Positions 53,801 through 62,900 of a stretch of DNA of 64,000 nt are shown here, one piece after another. The notes under the pieces are model-generated. The model was given only the letters and a program-made list of their open reading frames with translations, ran no database searches and was not told where the DNA came from. Numbering within the stretch: the stretch's first letter is position 1; each line of letters starts with the position of its first letter. Location of the stretch: NCBI GenBank assembly GCA_018266215.1, contig JAFEAV010000006.1, positions 1 to 64,000 on the forward strand. Reading direction: 5' to 3'. Source of the DNA: Cyanobacteria bacterium SZAS LIN-3 (lineage in GTDB: Bacteria > Cyanobacteriota > Vampirovibrionia > Obscuribacterales > Obscuribacteraceae). Both the position numbers and the translations under genes were made by a program.

Positions 53801-56800
53801 ACCATCGGCACCGGCAGCAGCCTCACCGGCAGCTCGGCAATCGTCATAAACGGCAGTACCCTGATCAACAACGGCACGGTCACCACCTCCGATTTGACAA
53901 TAGCGGCCAACGGTACGGCGACCCTCAGCAATTCCACCGGGGTCCTGTCCAAACTCAATTCACTGACCGTAAGCTCCAAGACCGGCGGCATCAACGTTGT
54001 CGGAGGAGTCGGCAAGCCATTCCAGGCCAATACAATCAACCTGACCGCTCTTGCCGGCGCTGTTAACTTTGGCAAGGTTGCCACCACTCTTTCTGCTGAT
54101 GTCGACGGCTCCGGCAACGGCGGCACCATCAACATCAATGCCAAGACGCTCACGTCAGCCGCATTGACCCTTGACGCCAAGGCAACAACCGGTGCCGGCG
54201 GCACGGTCAACATCAACTTGACGGGCACCACGGCGATCAAGGTAGACAGCAAGACAATCAACATTGATGTCACCAATGCCTCGGGCAAAGCCGGCGGCAG
54301 CGTAACGATTGCCGACAACGCCAATGTCACGGTAGACGCTAACTTCCTCAAGCTTGGCAGCAGCTTCCTGGCAGGCTCCGCGGCGAACCTCTCGCTCTCC
54401 GGTAAGACGGTTCACGTCTCCAACGCCAAGAGCATCGACAACGGCCTGCACAACCTGACCTTTGTCACAAGCGCAGCTTCCTTCACCGCTGAAGGTGCTT
54501 CCTCAACCGGCAACGGCTTGAGCGGCGGCAACACTGTCCTGTCCGCCGACAACCTGTCCATCACCAATAATGGTGGCACCATCATCAAGGGAACGGCTAC
54601 CGACGTTACGGCCAGCACACTCTTGACCCTCAAAGCCAAGACCGACGTCGGTCAAACCGGTACGAAGTCACTGACGACGAGCGCGGGCAATATCAGCCTC
54701 ACCGCCGGCGGCAGCGTCTACCTGACCGCGACCAACGCCACAACCAACTTCTCAACACTGCAGACCGCAAACGTATTGCAGCTGACAGCCAAAGCAGTGG
54801 CGGCACCAGCTACCCTCAATGCCAAGACACTCAATCTGGCGGTAGATTCAATCAATGCATTCACAACCAATGCCACCACAATAACGGCCGCGGCTAACAA
54901 AGCCGGTAACCTCACTATCACCGATACGGCCACGGCAGCGGTAACACTCAATGCCATTGCCGCCAAATTTGGCGACGTGACATTCTCAACCACTGGTGCA
55001 CTGACGGCCAAGGGCACTATCACAGCTGGGGCTACTAATAGTGTCTCTCTGACCGACAGTGGACTGCTGGCCACATCAGGCGCCATCACCGCGGGCAAAG
55101 ACGTCACTCTCGTTGCCCTGGGTGCCAAAGGCGCCATCAAACAGGGAGCGAACATAACAGCCGATCCCACGGCCGGCGTGATCACTCTTACGGCAAATGG
55201 CACGGGCACGGCCGGCACCATCATTGATGCGGCGGCAGGCACCTACCAGGCCAATGCTAGCACCATCAATCTGACCACCAATGGTGCAAATGTCGGTACC
55301 ACATCGGCTGGATTCAGAACGGGCAATACCGGACCGATAACCATCAATGTCACAACCGGTACAACCGGCGCCGTCAACATCACCAATAAGGACACCATCG
55401 CCGCCGGCTCAGTCACACTGGGCACAGCCACAGTAGGCAGCCTCAAATTAACTGCTACAAACACAGTGGCTACCAACACCGGTACTCTCACTATCGGCAC
55501 AATAAATGCCGGCACTGCTGCAATTTTCGTCACCACATCCGAACAAAATCTATCGGTGGCGGCTGGCAGCAATGTCACGACAAAGAACGGCAACATCACA
55601 CTGCAGAACACGAACATTTCTTCCAACACACCAACAATCACAATCGGCGACAACAGCACCATCTGGGGCAGCACACCGGGAACACTGAAGACCGCCGGTA
55701 ATGTATTTATCGCAATCGGCAATGTGCCGACATCGTCGACGGTCAGACCAGGTACGACACCGGCCATCGCACCAGATACGAGCAAGTCCACAACACCGAC
55801 TCTGATCACCTACGGTACGACAACCAACCTCACCGGTTCGATCACCACATCGACAGGCGACGTCTTCACGTCGAAGAGCAGAAACCTCTCGTTCACCACA
55901 GGCACGACAACATCCAAGGCAAGTCAAATCACTGTCGGTAAGAACGTAACCATCATCGCCGATCCCCCCGAAGGTGCAGCCGTATCGGCAGCCTCAACGA
56001 GACTGGCAACCATAGCGATGGCACCGGCAATAGCCGCAACTCCGGCCCTCACGGCCACAGCCTCGACATCGCTAGCATCTCCGCTGACGGTAGTGGCCAC
56101 CAGTGCAACCATCCCCAGTGCAGCAAATCAGATGGTCCTGTCCGGTGGTTTGACACCAGTGGCCTCGTACGCAGCGGCCCTTTCCAACAGCGCTGTCGCC
56201 AGCACAAACAATCGCCTGTTTGGCGGAGTAAGCACCAGTAAGAAATTGCACGGTCAAACCGAACATGGACAAGTAGAGCATCAAGTACTGAATGGCGGAG
56301 CAACCCTGCTCGCGCCAGATCGCGACACCGTAGTCGAAACTCCATTTGGACCGGTTAGCGTCGCCGCCGGTGCGGTGGCAATGCTCGTCAACTTCGATGG
56401 CGGCCTCGCCGTCTATGACCTGCACGACAGCCACAGAGGAGCCGTAGTTGTAGGAGAAGGACAGCGGAGCGAAACACTCGTACCGGGACGCAGCGCCGTA
56501 CTGACGCACAAAGCCGCCCAGGCCTTTGAAGAGATCAACCCCGCACCATTTGTCGGATATCGACAGGTACAAAGTCGGGCAGTCGATTCGGAGACAAAGC
56601 TCTTCCAAGCTGAATTCGAAATCATGTCGATGATGCGAGGCATCAAGCCGCTCACTGCGATGCTTGGCTCCGATAAACCTTCAGCCCGCAAGACTATGAC
56701 AAACGTCCTCAAAACCGCGGCCATTCTGATGCAATTGACCCAGAGCCAGAAGCCCTTCAAGGCATACATAGCCCAGGAAAAGATGGCCTACCTGCCGTAG
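44873..56800 (+). CDS. Giant filamentous surface protein 2 (FHA-like repeats, FecR-like C-terminus)
   Basis: 3975 residues. An extended signal peptide (RQRVVCATLGLASSISVSTS, cleavage near MA-N, residue ~39) leads to the conserved N-terminal domain (~120-270). Beta-helix-type repeats follow, with a glycine-rich insert at ~715-962. Residues ~1093-1643 and ~1830-2593 are two diverged copies of one block, the second with extra ~112-residue units. A cap (~3550-3700) ends GKNVTIIADPP. A FecR-like domain at ~3806-3890 (VETPFGPVSVAAGAVAMLV) and a helical tail (FEIMSMMRGI, VLKTAAILMQL) close the protein. The reading frame is intact along its length. Its ribosome site GGACGGT is shared with the third gene. 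It is a paralogue of the gene before it. Confidence 0.83.
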   Translation: MVNSYEPVTSAFTSRQRVVCATLGLASSISVSTSAVMANVPVPTPHGAPNAWPSHMTVPAGHAFSANAGGWQSAAGAGGHSPFGSFGSSNTQATQSGALSNFHVQHAVNHAFLGAAAASANSNDLNLASSKQTFLADNLANFHDLTILVGGTREVITSGSRLTAAEVVAAQQVLTGGTQTIRLNSSGTAIGGTVTLNNNLLTALDSSVGGSIGSLTISHGVKVIDTLSQLSLSGYLSNYGSILTAATTPGATDTISAASIFNAAGGAISSYTGAAGGLFSADAILNALTSVTNYGTISSAGNLTINAPVVYNVASHGGGGAISAGQNVNLNTEAIGNAGLIAALTGNVNVVSPAALAIQNAGGTFEAKQGNINFNTSNANIDVDGGNFYSQQVNVKAGQAAVNMFADNISGVVNVSCNEVHLGTGVSSLNLGNVDCSGDPTFFSLLSDVTIDGTIAPTNGNDLSIIAGRNIISKSGGTLNTTQASGNGGNLTLVAGANVTKVGNTLILTDNGANGGSATGGVIDLTGGNGGTGAVTAITTQGTGTGGNAGSITMVAYKGSGTNSGKIILPQNVSVDASTTSDGTWGDVTMYAGATTGVGITTAGIKGQNVTLATGTPTTNGGVNVDIPTGVVTGTFGTSALTASDITIPDNTGGIGSIEATGNVDIQSQGAVSTFAIFAGGLGGVQGAAVLDGQAGGTINIVAGKTVQTGDLIAVGGGGAGSGSTTAGFDGGAGGNGGTITVTSQTGSVLIFGDVNVSGGGGGGGAGGDELNTASNGGAGGTAGTVTLDAVAGDVTVTGKILAYDGGAGGAGGDQGALGVGGGGGGGSAYGGAGGGGGGGVGDGTHAPEFGAGGGGGLSVGFGSGGGGGGSYDVGTPGIGLTNGGSGGSWLVAGFGGAGDSFGTNGFYNGNGGTGGGIAAPGTGGAPATTVTTGGGGGGNSPGGKAPGSAGTAPFVTSGGTGTVVINVGGTASGALASVATPLAVEVGSIDIQNTGLSKTASANILSTSGVALELVGAAMGSTGSFTVATNNNANLANSDTTIDVNGPVTGGTISITTNGTGTGNKDININDSVGGGAGAATITANGGQIVTNGVGVIDSASANLTASGAINVATNVSSLKVASTGSTIDVAQDVTNMSLDVSSAAGKAMNIVAQGKLTVIGAVSDTGGAIALESVGDDIVISAAVNAGATGSVTLTADTGAISTTNTSVVTGKTVNLLAGTSVGSSTKAINTSSPTVTSTTGATDDVYISDNTTTTFTFDPGASNSTGTMSITSAAATTKIVQAPYDTVVIANTNANGSVLLNSGNSKTVELGNGAGPFTVTSKGNIDSNVNNTGIAATTVTMTSTNGKIGSNNTIIVDSPNLILNAANGLVRVSDLQGANVSGSAATGFTVTDTEATGVGLTVNGAITATTLALTTTGTADINVNAALTVTGGSGNINLNSGGSVITGAAGTITGDTQTITAAKDITTGGKISGNNISLTATAGVASVNNTITGTGALPTITIKGGAASGTAVAIGGAITGSTITLTGTSATSDVSIGANVGTLAATTTVNVTAGRSIVSTGTGSIGATNVDLKATAGDVGTLALPALTNATNLTANAPAGSVFVSQTGNVSIGASAANKTLVIAAAGTLTTSGIVSTASGDLTLSSTGAQTIGAAVTGGGSNTSLLAGGKLTINGAVSGKSISLQSGGVTGDIVDASGSVTASSNIIVTVGGTATLTVSTPTLSITGSLAASSADITNTFAGPMSLGGSAVGSSGTLKVTTTGNGGAADGTINVTGAVSGKNITLITGGKGPNNIALSGKGTIAANGGTATLTSVGGSITSGTITNTISGTSGILTANSGIVDVVTNVGTLQLSTGTGTSNVLQPSLALNLGASTFGTGSTVTIQGGNQINVTGAIAAGNSNVTITGTGVDIGAAIGAGTGIVTLTSSGNITDSNGSTITAKTINLTTGGTTGSIGTSTKAIFTNATTVNATSGTAGDAYVNDQNAGAFTFNALSTSTGTLGLTSATANLTVGDAGYTTVTINGSGNILFAKASTIGDGTGVVTINTSGNIDGVDNTHLITGSTVSLTSTGGSIGSTVAPVISAPTLVLNATKGSVNAVDSIAATSVSGSASTSFTLTDSAASGTGIAVNSPISAATINLTTSGASDIVVNKALGSGSGTVNLQSGGNISLVTAATVSATTISMVAANSVTAGGTLTGNNITITATGGVATVSNSITGTGAGSTLTIKGGATGTTAVSLGGTVTVDTISATSTSTGDISITGALGTAGTPSTKVTLTSGNDLTLSPAGTVNATTIGLTGAHDVKADGKLVGTTIGVTATNGSATVSNTITASGVGNSVTIKGGAGSGNAVVLGSTVLGTTITVNGTTAGGDVQINGALGSAASPSTTVNVTSKGNLSLSGTVNSTGIVLTAANDVTAGGTLTGTNIGVTATGGVATISKGITATGAGSTVSISGGATNPAAVAINGAIGGDTISITGSNAGSGITLGANVGTAASTSVTLSAGGAITGGAATVVAGITVGLNSTNADVGSVGQAILTKAVTTLTANASAGSVYVSQAGNVSLGNSAAANTMSITSTSGTLNVSGTVSSKSGGTVLTAAGAFTSSGTINGQTVDVTALTISNSGTIAALKTTTLTGTGSGAVISNNTTGNISGDTINISASSKTANTISNDGTIAGLTSLTIDNSAAGAGGKVSNTANGTITAATVTLNSAAVDNQKSITVAKALNISNPNGDLAITGINGSFTAVKGASLNLQAKGNISAGTVAANALSALTNLHQYTVSAGGTFTSPLTGITVVEDGSGNGGTISLVASNIVSNGSPVSAFALSALGTTGNGGNVTLNLSGTGTTGLTIGSAVGQYSVNAAGSNGGTVTVITPGALKVTTANLVVNGTDGSAAGKGATVNLSGTKSVLIVGDLDTHTGAGAYGDIHITSGSALAFNIDGTIGTTINGQTSTNGKTPVILAGKTVTIDDVAGVTIGTGSSLTGSSAIVINGSTLINNGTVTTSDLTIAANGTATLSNSTGVLSKLNSLTVSSKTGGINVVGGVGKPFQANTINLTALAGAVNFGKVATTLSADVDGSGNGGTININAKTLTSAALTLDAKATTGAGGTVNINLTGTTAIKVDSKTINIDVTNASGKAGGSVTIADNANVTVDANFLKLGSSFLAGSAANLSLSGKTVHVSNAKSIDNGLHNLTFVTSAASFTAEGASSTGNGLSGGNTVLSADNLSITNNGGTIIKGTATDVTASTLLTLKAKTDVGQTGTKSLTTSAGNISLTAGGSVYLTATNATTNFSTLQTANVLQLTAKAVAAPATLNAKTLNLAVDSINAFTTNATTITAAANKAGNLTITDTATAAVTLNAIAAKFGDVTFSTTGALTAKGTITAGATNSVSLTDSGLLATSGAITAGKDVTLVALGAKGAIKQGANITADPTAGVITLTANGTGTAGTIIDAAAGTYQANASTINLTTNGANVGTTSAGFRTGNTGPITINVTTGTTGAVNITNKDTIAAGSVTLGTATVGSLKLTATNTVATNTGTLTIGTINAGTAAIFVTTSEQNLSVAAGSNVTTKNGNITLQNTNISSNTPTITIGDNSTIWGSTPGTLKTAGNVFIAIGNVPTSSTVRPGTTPAIAPDTSKSTTPTLITYGTTTNLTGSITTSTGDVFTSKSRNLSFTTGTTTSKASQITVGKNVTIIADPPEGAAVSAASTRLATIAMAPAIAATPALTATASTSLASPLTVVATSATIPSAANQMVLSGGLTPVASYAAALSNSAVASTNNRLFGGVSTSKKLHGQTEHGQVEHQVLNGGATLLAPDRDTVVETPFGPVSVAAGAVAMLVNFDGGLAVYDLHDSHRGAVVVGEGQRSETLVPGRSAVLTHKAAQAFEEINPAPFVGYRQVQSRAVDSETKLFQAEFEIMSMMRGIKPLTAMLGSDKPSARKTMTNVLKTAAILMQLTQSQKPFKAYIAQEKMAYLP
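47017..47760. repeat. Glycine-rich PGRS-like segment in giant protein 2
   Basis: About 248 residues of GGxGGxGG-type sequence, matching the segment in giant protein 1 in order and including the inner strand piece (GTVTLDAVAGDVTVTGKILAY). Codons for Gly vary between GGC, GGT and GGA, so the repeats are selected at protein level and not recent DNA copies. Confidence 0.85.
48150..52650. repeat. Large internal duplication within giant protein 2
   Basis: Two blocks align at an offset of about 2.2 kb. The block near 48150-49800 and the block near 50360-52650 run through the same segments in order. Landmarks are STGTMSITSA (48671) and STGTLGLTSA (50870), 2199 bases apart, and AAKDITTGGK (49262) and AANSVTAGGT (51437), 2175 bases apart. 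Both copies then reach AGSVFVSQTGNVS or AGSVYVSQAGNVS. The copies are clearly diverged. Confidence 0.7.
51440..52446. repeat. Three tandem ~112-residue units in giant protein 2
   Basis: Units start at 51440 (ANSVTAGGTLTGNNITITAT), 51779 (AHDVKADGKLVGTTIGVTAT) and 52115 (ANDVTAGGTLTGTNIGVTAT), so the periods are 339 and 336 bases. A single related unit is present at 49265 in the first copy of the larger duplication. So this part expanded from one to three copies after, or with, that duplication. Confidence 0.78.
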
Positions 56801-56843
56801 GCAAATCCAAAAATTGGCACAAATTAAAGTCTTCCCATTGGTT

Positions 56844-56872
56844 TGCAAGATGCTTGCATATACCATATATGG
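56844..56872. promoter_or_regulatory. Two palindromes upstream of giant protein 3
   Basis: TGCAAG/CTTGCA (56844-56858, 3-base centre) and CCATATATGG (56863-56872) lie in the 147-base gap between giant genes 2 and 3. No clear promoter hexamers are seen. They may be operator sites; there is no further support. Confidence 0.35.
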
Positions 56873-56947
56873 AAGGCTTTGCCCCGCGCTGCCAGGAAAC
56901 CTTATGTGCAACTAAACCACCACCGTGGGCGATTTAGGACGGTCAAA

Positions 56948-59900
56948 ATGACGCAAACCAAAACGGCACCCGTATCCTTGTATAACTCCAGACAGCGGGC
57001 CGTTTCAATCACACTCGGGCTGGCCAGCAGCTTCTCGCTGTCGACCTCGGCCAGTATCGCAAACGGTCAAATGCCCTCACCTCCCGTGGCGCATCCAGGC
57101 TGGCAGGCTCAACAGGCCACGTCCGTCACCCATACCGGCAGCCCCTTCGGCCATTTATCCTGGGGTTCCGCTTCGCTCAATCAAGGGGCGCAAGCCGCTA
57201 CCAACACTGCCGGCGGATTCGCCCAGCACAGTGTGACAAATTTCCAGTCAACGTACGCCCCGGTCCATAATCCGGCTGCAACTTTCCACGCCCTTGCCGG
57301 GGCCGCTCAAGCATCGGTGGCCGACCTCAACCTGGCATCGATCGCCAAGCAATTTACCGCCGGCAATCTGGCAAATTTCAAAGAACTGACCATCCAGATC
57401 GGCAATACCCAACAGGTCGTATCGACAGACACCAGGCTTACGGCGGCGGAAATGGTGGCAGCCCAGCAGATACTGACCGGCGGCACCCAGACATTGAAAA
57501 TCAGCGGCAATGGAGCAGCTATAGGCGGCACCGTTACGCTCAACAACAATCTTTTGACGGCCCTGGACAGCACGGTCGGAGGAAGTATCGGCTCGTTGAC
57601 GATTGCTCACGGCGTCAAAGTAATTGATACCATGAGTCAATTGTCGATCACGGGCAATCTGAACAACTACGGCTCACTGCTGACGGCATCGACATCCAGG
57701 GGCGCATCCGACTCGATAATTGCAACCACAATATTCAACGCCCTTGGCGGATCTATTGGCTCTTACACAGGCGGTGGTGGATTGTTTGCTGCCGATCCTG
57801 TACTGACAGGTCTCAATGGCATAGCTAATGCCGGCACCATCAGCAGTGCCGGTAATCTGACGCTCAACGCACCGGTCGTGTACAACATCGCATCGACTGC
57901 CGATAATGGAGCGATCACGCAAGCATCCATCAGTGCCGCACACAATGTAAACATCAATACGCAAGCTCTGAACAACGCCGGCGTTATTGCCGCGCTCACA
58001 GGTAACGTTAACGTCGCCAGTCCAGCGTCTCTGGCCATTAACAATGGTGGCGGAGCAATCGACGCCAGCCATGGCAATATAAATGTCACAGCCGGGGGCG
58101 GCGACATCGCCCTCACCGGCGGGAATTATTATTCCCAAAATCTCAATCTCGACGCAGGCAGCGGCAATGTTGATTTGAACATCGGAGAAGTGACTGGCGC
58201 CGTCAATGCCAACGGCAGTTGTGTCCATGTCTTTGCTGATTCAAGCACACTGACACTGGGCAATATTAATGCCACAGTTGATCCTATGTTCGTCAATGCA
58301 AAGGGCCCTCTGATTATTGACGGAGCAATCACTCCAACCAACGGAGCACCTCTAACTCTAATTTCGGGCGGAGATATTCTTGGTGGCAAAGGAAATAAGG
58401 GGCTCGATACTTCATCTACAACCGGTCCAGGCGGAGCCCTGACTTTAATTGCCGGTGCGAGCATATCAGTAGACACCCCCACAAAAGGGCAGGTAACAGT
58501 TAATGGACTGGGATCGGGCGGAAGTATCAACCTGACAGGCAAAAATGGCAGCACCGCTGCTGTTTCCACTATAAAAACGAGCGGCAGTGTCGCAGGTGAT
58601 GCAGGCAGCATTACGGTGGTTGCCTTTGGAAATGGAACCATCAATACAGGTGCTGCCACTCTCGATGCCAGTACAAAAGGCACCGGCAAATACGGCAACG
58701 TCACTCTTATTTCCGGAGCCACCTTCGTTACAAGTATCACTACTGGAAAGATTCTTTCGCAGGATCTAACCGTCAGTACCGCGACTCCTGGAGTTGGTGG
58801 CGGAGTTGTCTACAATGCCGACGGCTCACTAGCATCCGGAAGCTACACCGCAGGCGCCCTACAAAATGCAAGCGTATCCATAGCGCCGACCGGCTCCGTT
58901 ACATCAAAAGGCAATGTTTCCATTACAAGTGGTGCCTCTGCCTCGCTCGGCTCGATAAGTGCGACGAATGCCGTTAACATCCAGGCGAAAAATGATCTCG
59001 TCATCAGCAAAGCGATAACCGGCGACACCATAACAGTGCAATCAACCGGCGGCAGCGTGGCTGTCAATGCCGCGATAGGGACGACCGCATCTACGGCTGT
59101 GTCGGTCACCGGCACTCACCTGTCTACCGGGGCGGGTTCCGTTGCCGGCAAATCAGTCACTCTAACTGCTTCGGACCCTATCGGTATCGGCTCCAGCTCC
59201 AAGTACTTCGTCACCAAAGCCAATGCTCTTGCAGCTAATGACACTGCTACTGGTAATCCCGGCGCTTCCGTATACATTCAGAATACTGGCGATTTGATAC
59301 TGAATAATTCCAGCGCCGATAGTAAGTCCGGCACCGGTTTCTTTCTAAAACAAACCGGCAAATTAGACGTAAGCGGCACATTGCAAGCCAGGAATGTAAC
59401 GCTGACCTCTACCAAAGACATGACTATCTCAGGCACGATCAACGGAAGTAACATCACTAATATCAACCTCACATCCGCTGCGTTCACCCTGGCCAATACT
59501 GGACAGATTGGGCCGAAAGGGCTCTCAACTTTATTATTGAAGGTGAATGCCTCCGGCGATACGAACCTCAATGGCGTTCTAGATGTCGACGGAGCGAACA
59601 TTACGACGAAAGGTGCTTTCAACACTGGGGCGACGGCCAATCTTACCTTTGCCGCTAACGGGCTTAATGCAACCGCAACAGGTCCAGTATCGCTTGCTGG
59701 CAAGATTCAATCCACCTCCTTTTTCGGTGACAGTGTAACCACCCCTGCCGCGGTCACCATTTCTGGTGATATTGCGCTCTTAGGCACAGTCCAGGGCAAG
59801 ACCATAAATGTAACCAGCTCAGGAAAATTTGGAAACGGTGGCGGTTTCTTTGTCGCCGGTCTAAAAGCCACAGGTTCCGGAAACGCAATTATCATCGATG

Positions 59901-62900
59901 GCACTGTCACTGGAGGAAGCGCTGGTCTGACAACAACTTCATCCTCCGGCGCCGTCGTCATAAACATGGGCGGCACAGTCCATGCCGACAATCAGTTGGA
60001 TATCAACACCAACAATTTAGTGGCCCACGGCATAGGTTCAATATCGATAGGTAACGGCTCAAACGGAGGACTGTTGCAAATCCGGAGCACCGGGAACCTG
60101 ATTATAAATGCCGACGATGGCGTTTTTGCCACCGGGGCAGCCGGCGGCTCTATGTCCATTCAGGGCCCATTCGACAAAGCAGTTAACCTGACTATTAACA
60201 GTCCGGGGAATCCATTTTCAACGCTTCCCAATTTGAGCGATATCGGCATTAGCTTCGAGCACGGCACCATTACCTCGCCATTGCAGGGACTGGTAGTGCA
60301 CCCCGACTCAAATGGATTTAGCGGCATTCGCATCTTCGCTACGCAATTGATTTACAACGGAACGGCACCATTTACAACACCATTTCTGATATCCGCAGAT
60401 GGTACAACTTCAAAAGCAGGCGAATCGACCCAGGACATACAGCTATTTATCCTGGGTGGCGACGTCAATATCAGCAATACCGGCGCCACTGTAAATACCG
60501 GCGGTGTAGTAAATACATTCAAAATCAATGCTCCTGGTATTGATGCAGCCAGAGTCTTCCTTTCGAGCTCCGGCATCCTGAGACTGGAAGACCCCACAAC
60601 CAGCATGGTGACTGTGGGCACGGTTACGGATCCCGACAAGGCATCGCACTTCATACAGGCTTTTGGTCAAATCGGCGTGGCCATCAAAGGCGATTTCACA
60701 ACAAAAAATGCTGATGGCGGATACACAGATTTACAGATCATAACGAGCTCAAAAGTTCCATTCGTCATTGGCGGTGGGCCTTTCCTTGGCCTGGTAAACG
60801 GCCAAGTAGCAGCCGCAGGCGAGGGAATCGCAGGTAATCTGGTCACATTGATAAACGCACCGGGAGTAGTGGTTGGCCCAACCAACAAAATATTCGGCGC
60901 AGAGGCCATATTCACAAATGCCAACACAATAACCAATAACGGCACCATCTCAACTCCATCGTTTGTTATGGGACCCACCAGCGGCAAAGTTATCGTTTCA
61001 AATAACGGCGCCATAACAACACCAACAACAGACCTGGATATTCACACCTCAAGCGGCAGCCTGACTATCAACAACACCTCAACGGCTAGCTATTCGGCGA
61101 CAGGTTCATTCCTTCTCTATTCGCCCAACAGTAGTGTCACGTTGACCGCCGATAAAGCATCCACCCCGATAGCGCCGCAAGCGGCAAAGATTGACATAGA
61201 AGCAGTGCTTGGAACCATATCCCTGGGCACAGGAAACAATCAGATAACGGTCCAGTCACTAGGCGCAGGCGGTAACGGTGGAAGCATCATTATCAAGGCA
61301 CAAAACTTGCTCACCGGTACGGCAGGAACTGCCCTGCAAGCAGAGACCACTGTCGGCGGTACAACCAATGGCGGTTCTGTGGATATCTTGCTCACAGGCA
61401 CCAAAGCACTCACAGTCGGTCCTACCGGGCTGACAATCGATATCAAAAACCAGGGCAACAACAGTGGCGGCGAAGTGACCTTGACGAATAACGGACTGAT
61501 AAGCATCGATACAAATAACCTCGATATGTCCAACGTCAAAGTCAACACTACAGATTTGACAATTAGCGCCAAGGGTCTCGTATACATCACCAAGGCGAGC
61601 ACTCTTACTGGCTTCAACCTGGATCACCTGTCCATAGCCAGCGCAGCAACCGGAGCTTTCCTCCTGGGCGGTGCCAAAGTCGGCACCAACGGAATAACCG
61701 AAACAGGAGCACCGCTGCAAGCAAATATTTTGAGCATCACAAACGCAGGTTCAATTGATGCGACATCCGCCGTCCCTGTGGCCCACGATCTATCTCTGAC
61801 CGCGACTAAAGGTCAACTTATATTCGCCAGCGGCAAAACCCTTACGGCGACCTCAGATCCCACTACCGACGACGGTGGCATAATCAACATCAATGCTGTG
61901 GGACTGACTTTTACCGGCGGGCTGACTCTCAGCGCGGCGGCAACTAATACAGGCAACGGTGGAGACGTAGCAGTCAATTTAACCGGCACCAAGACCGTGA
62001 CACTGGACGGCTCAAACCTTGTCATCGACGTGACAAATAACAGTGCCCAGGGCGGCTCTGTATCTGTCATAAATGGCGGAGCTATAACTGTTGATGCCGC
62101 CACCGGATTGAAGTTGCTGGGCACAAATTACGGCACCGGTACTGGTGCTGACCTGAACCTGACGGCCAAAGGTCTGCTTTTTGTTTCAAATACTCAGACA
62201 TTGGTGGCGCAGGTGCTTCACAACGTAACGTTCAGCAGCAACAGCAAGACACCGTTTGTGCTATCCGGCGCTCTACCAGGCGGCAAGAGCAACGGCCTTA
62301 GCTATGCCAATGCCACCACTCAATTTACCGCCGACAATGTATCTATCATCAATAATGGTGGTTCAGTGGATTACACATCCACAAGCGGCTCAGTTAGTGC
62401 TCACAACATTACCCTGTCAGCGCCGACGGCCTCCATACTCTTTGACGCCGGGGCGACCTTGTCAGCCAGCGTTGATCCAGCGACCGGCAATGGCGGCAGC
62501 ATCAGTCTGACCTCCAAAGTTGTCCCCTGGTCCAACCTCGGACTGAACCTTGACGCCTCCGGTGCACTGACTGGAGCCGGCGGCTCCATCAGCGTCTCAG
62601 TCACAGATACAAAAGCCTTGAAGGTTACGACGCTCTCTCCAGTTACTCTCAAAATGACTGCACATGCTGGACCCACAGGTGCCGTCGGTGGTTCGCTCTC
62701 ACTTTCAAACGGCGGCGCCCTTACGACAGACATTCCAACCAGCGTCTTTGATTACGGCGGTGTACTGACAGGAGCGGGACTGGCCTTGAAGTCAGGCTCG
62801 GTGCTGGCTGTAAACAACGTTATCACCTACGCAAATGCCGGACTCAAAACACTTTCGTTCACTTCCAACAGCAAAAACGCCATGCTGATGAGTGGAGCGG

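Noticed and set aside
56863..56872. CCATATATGG as a CArG box
   Set aside because: That is a eukaryotic SRF site; the window is bacterial. It is kept only as a palindrome.
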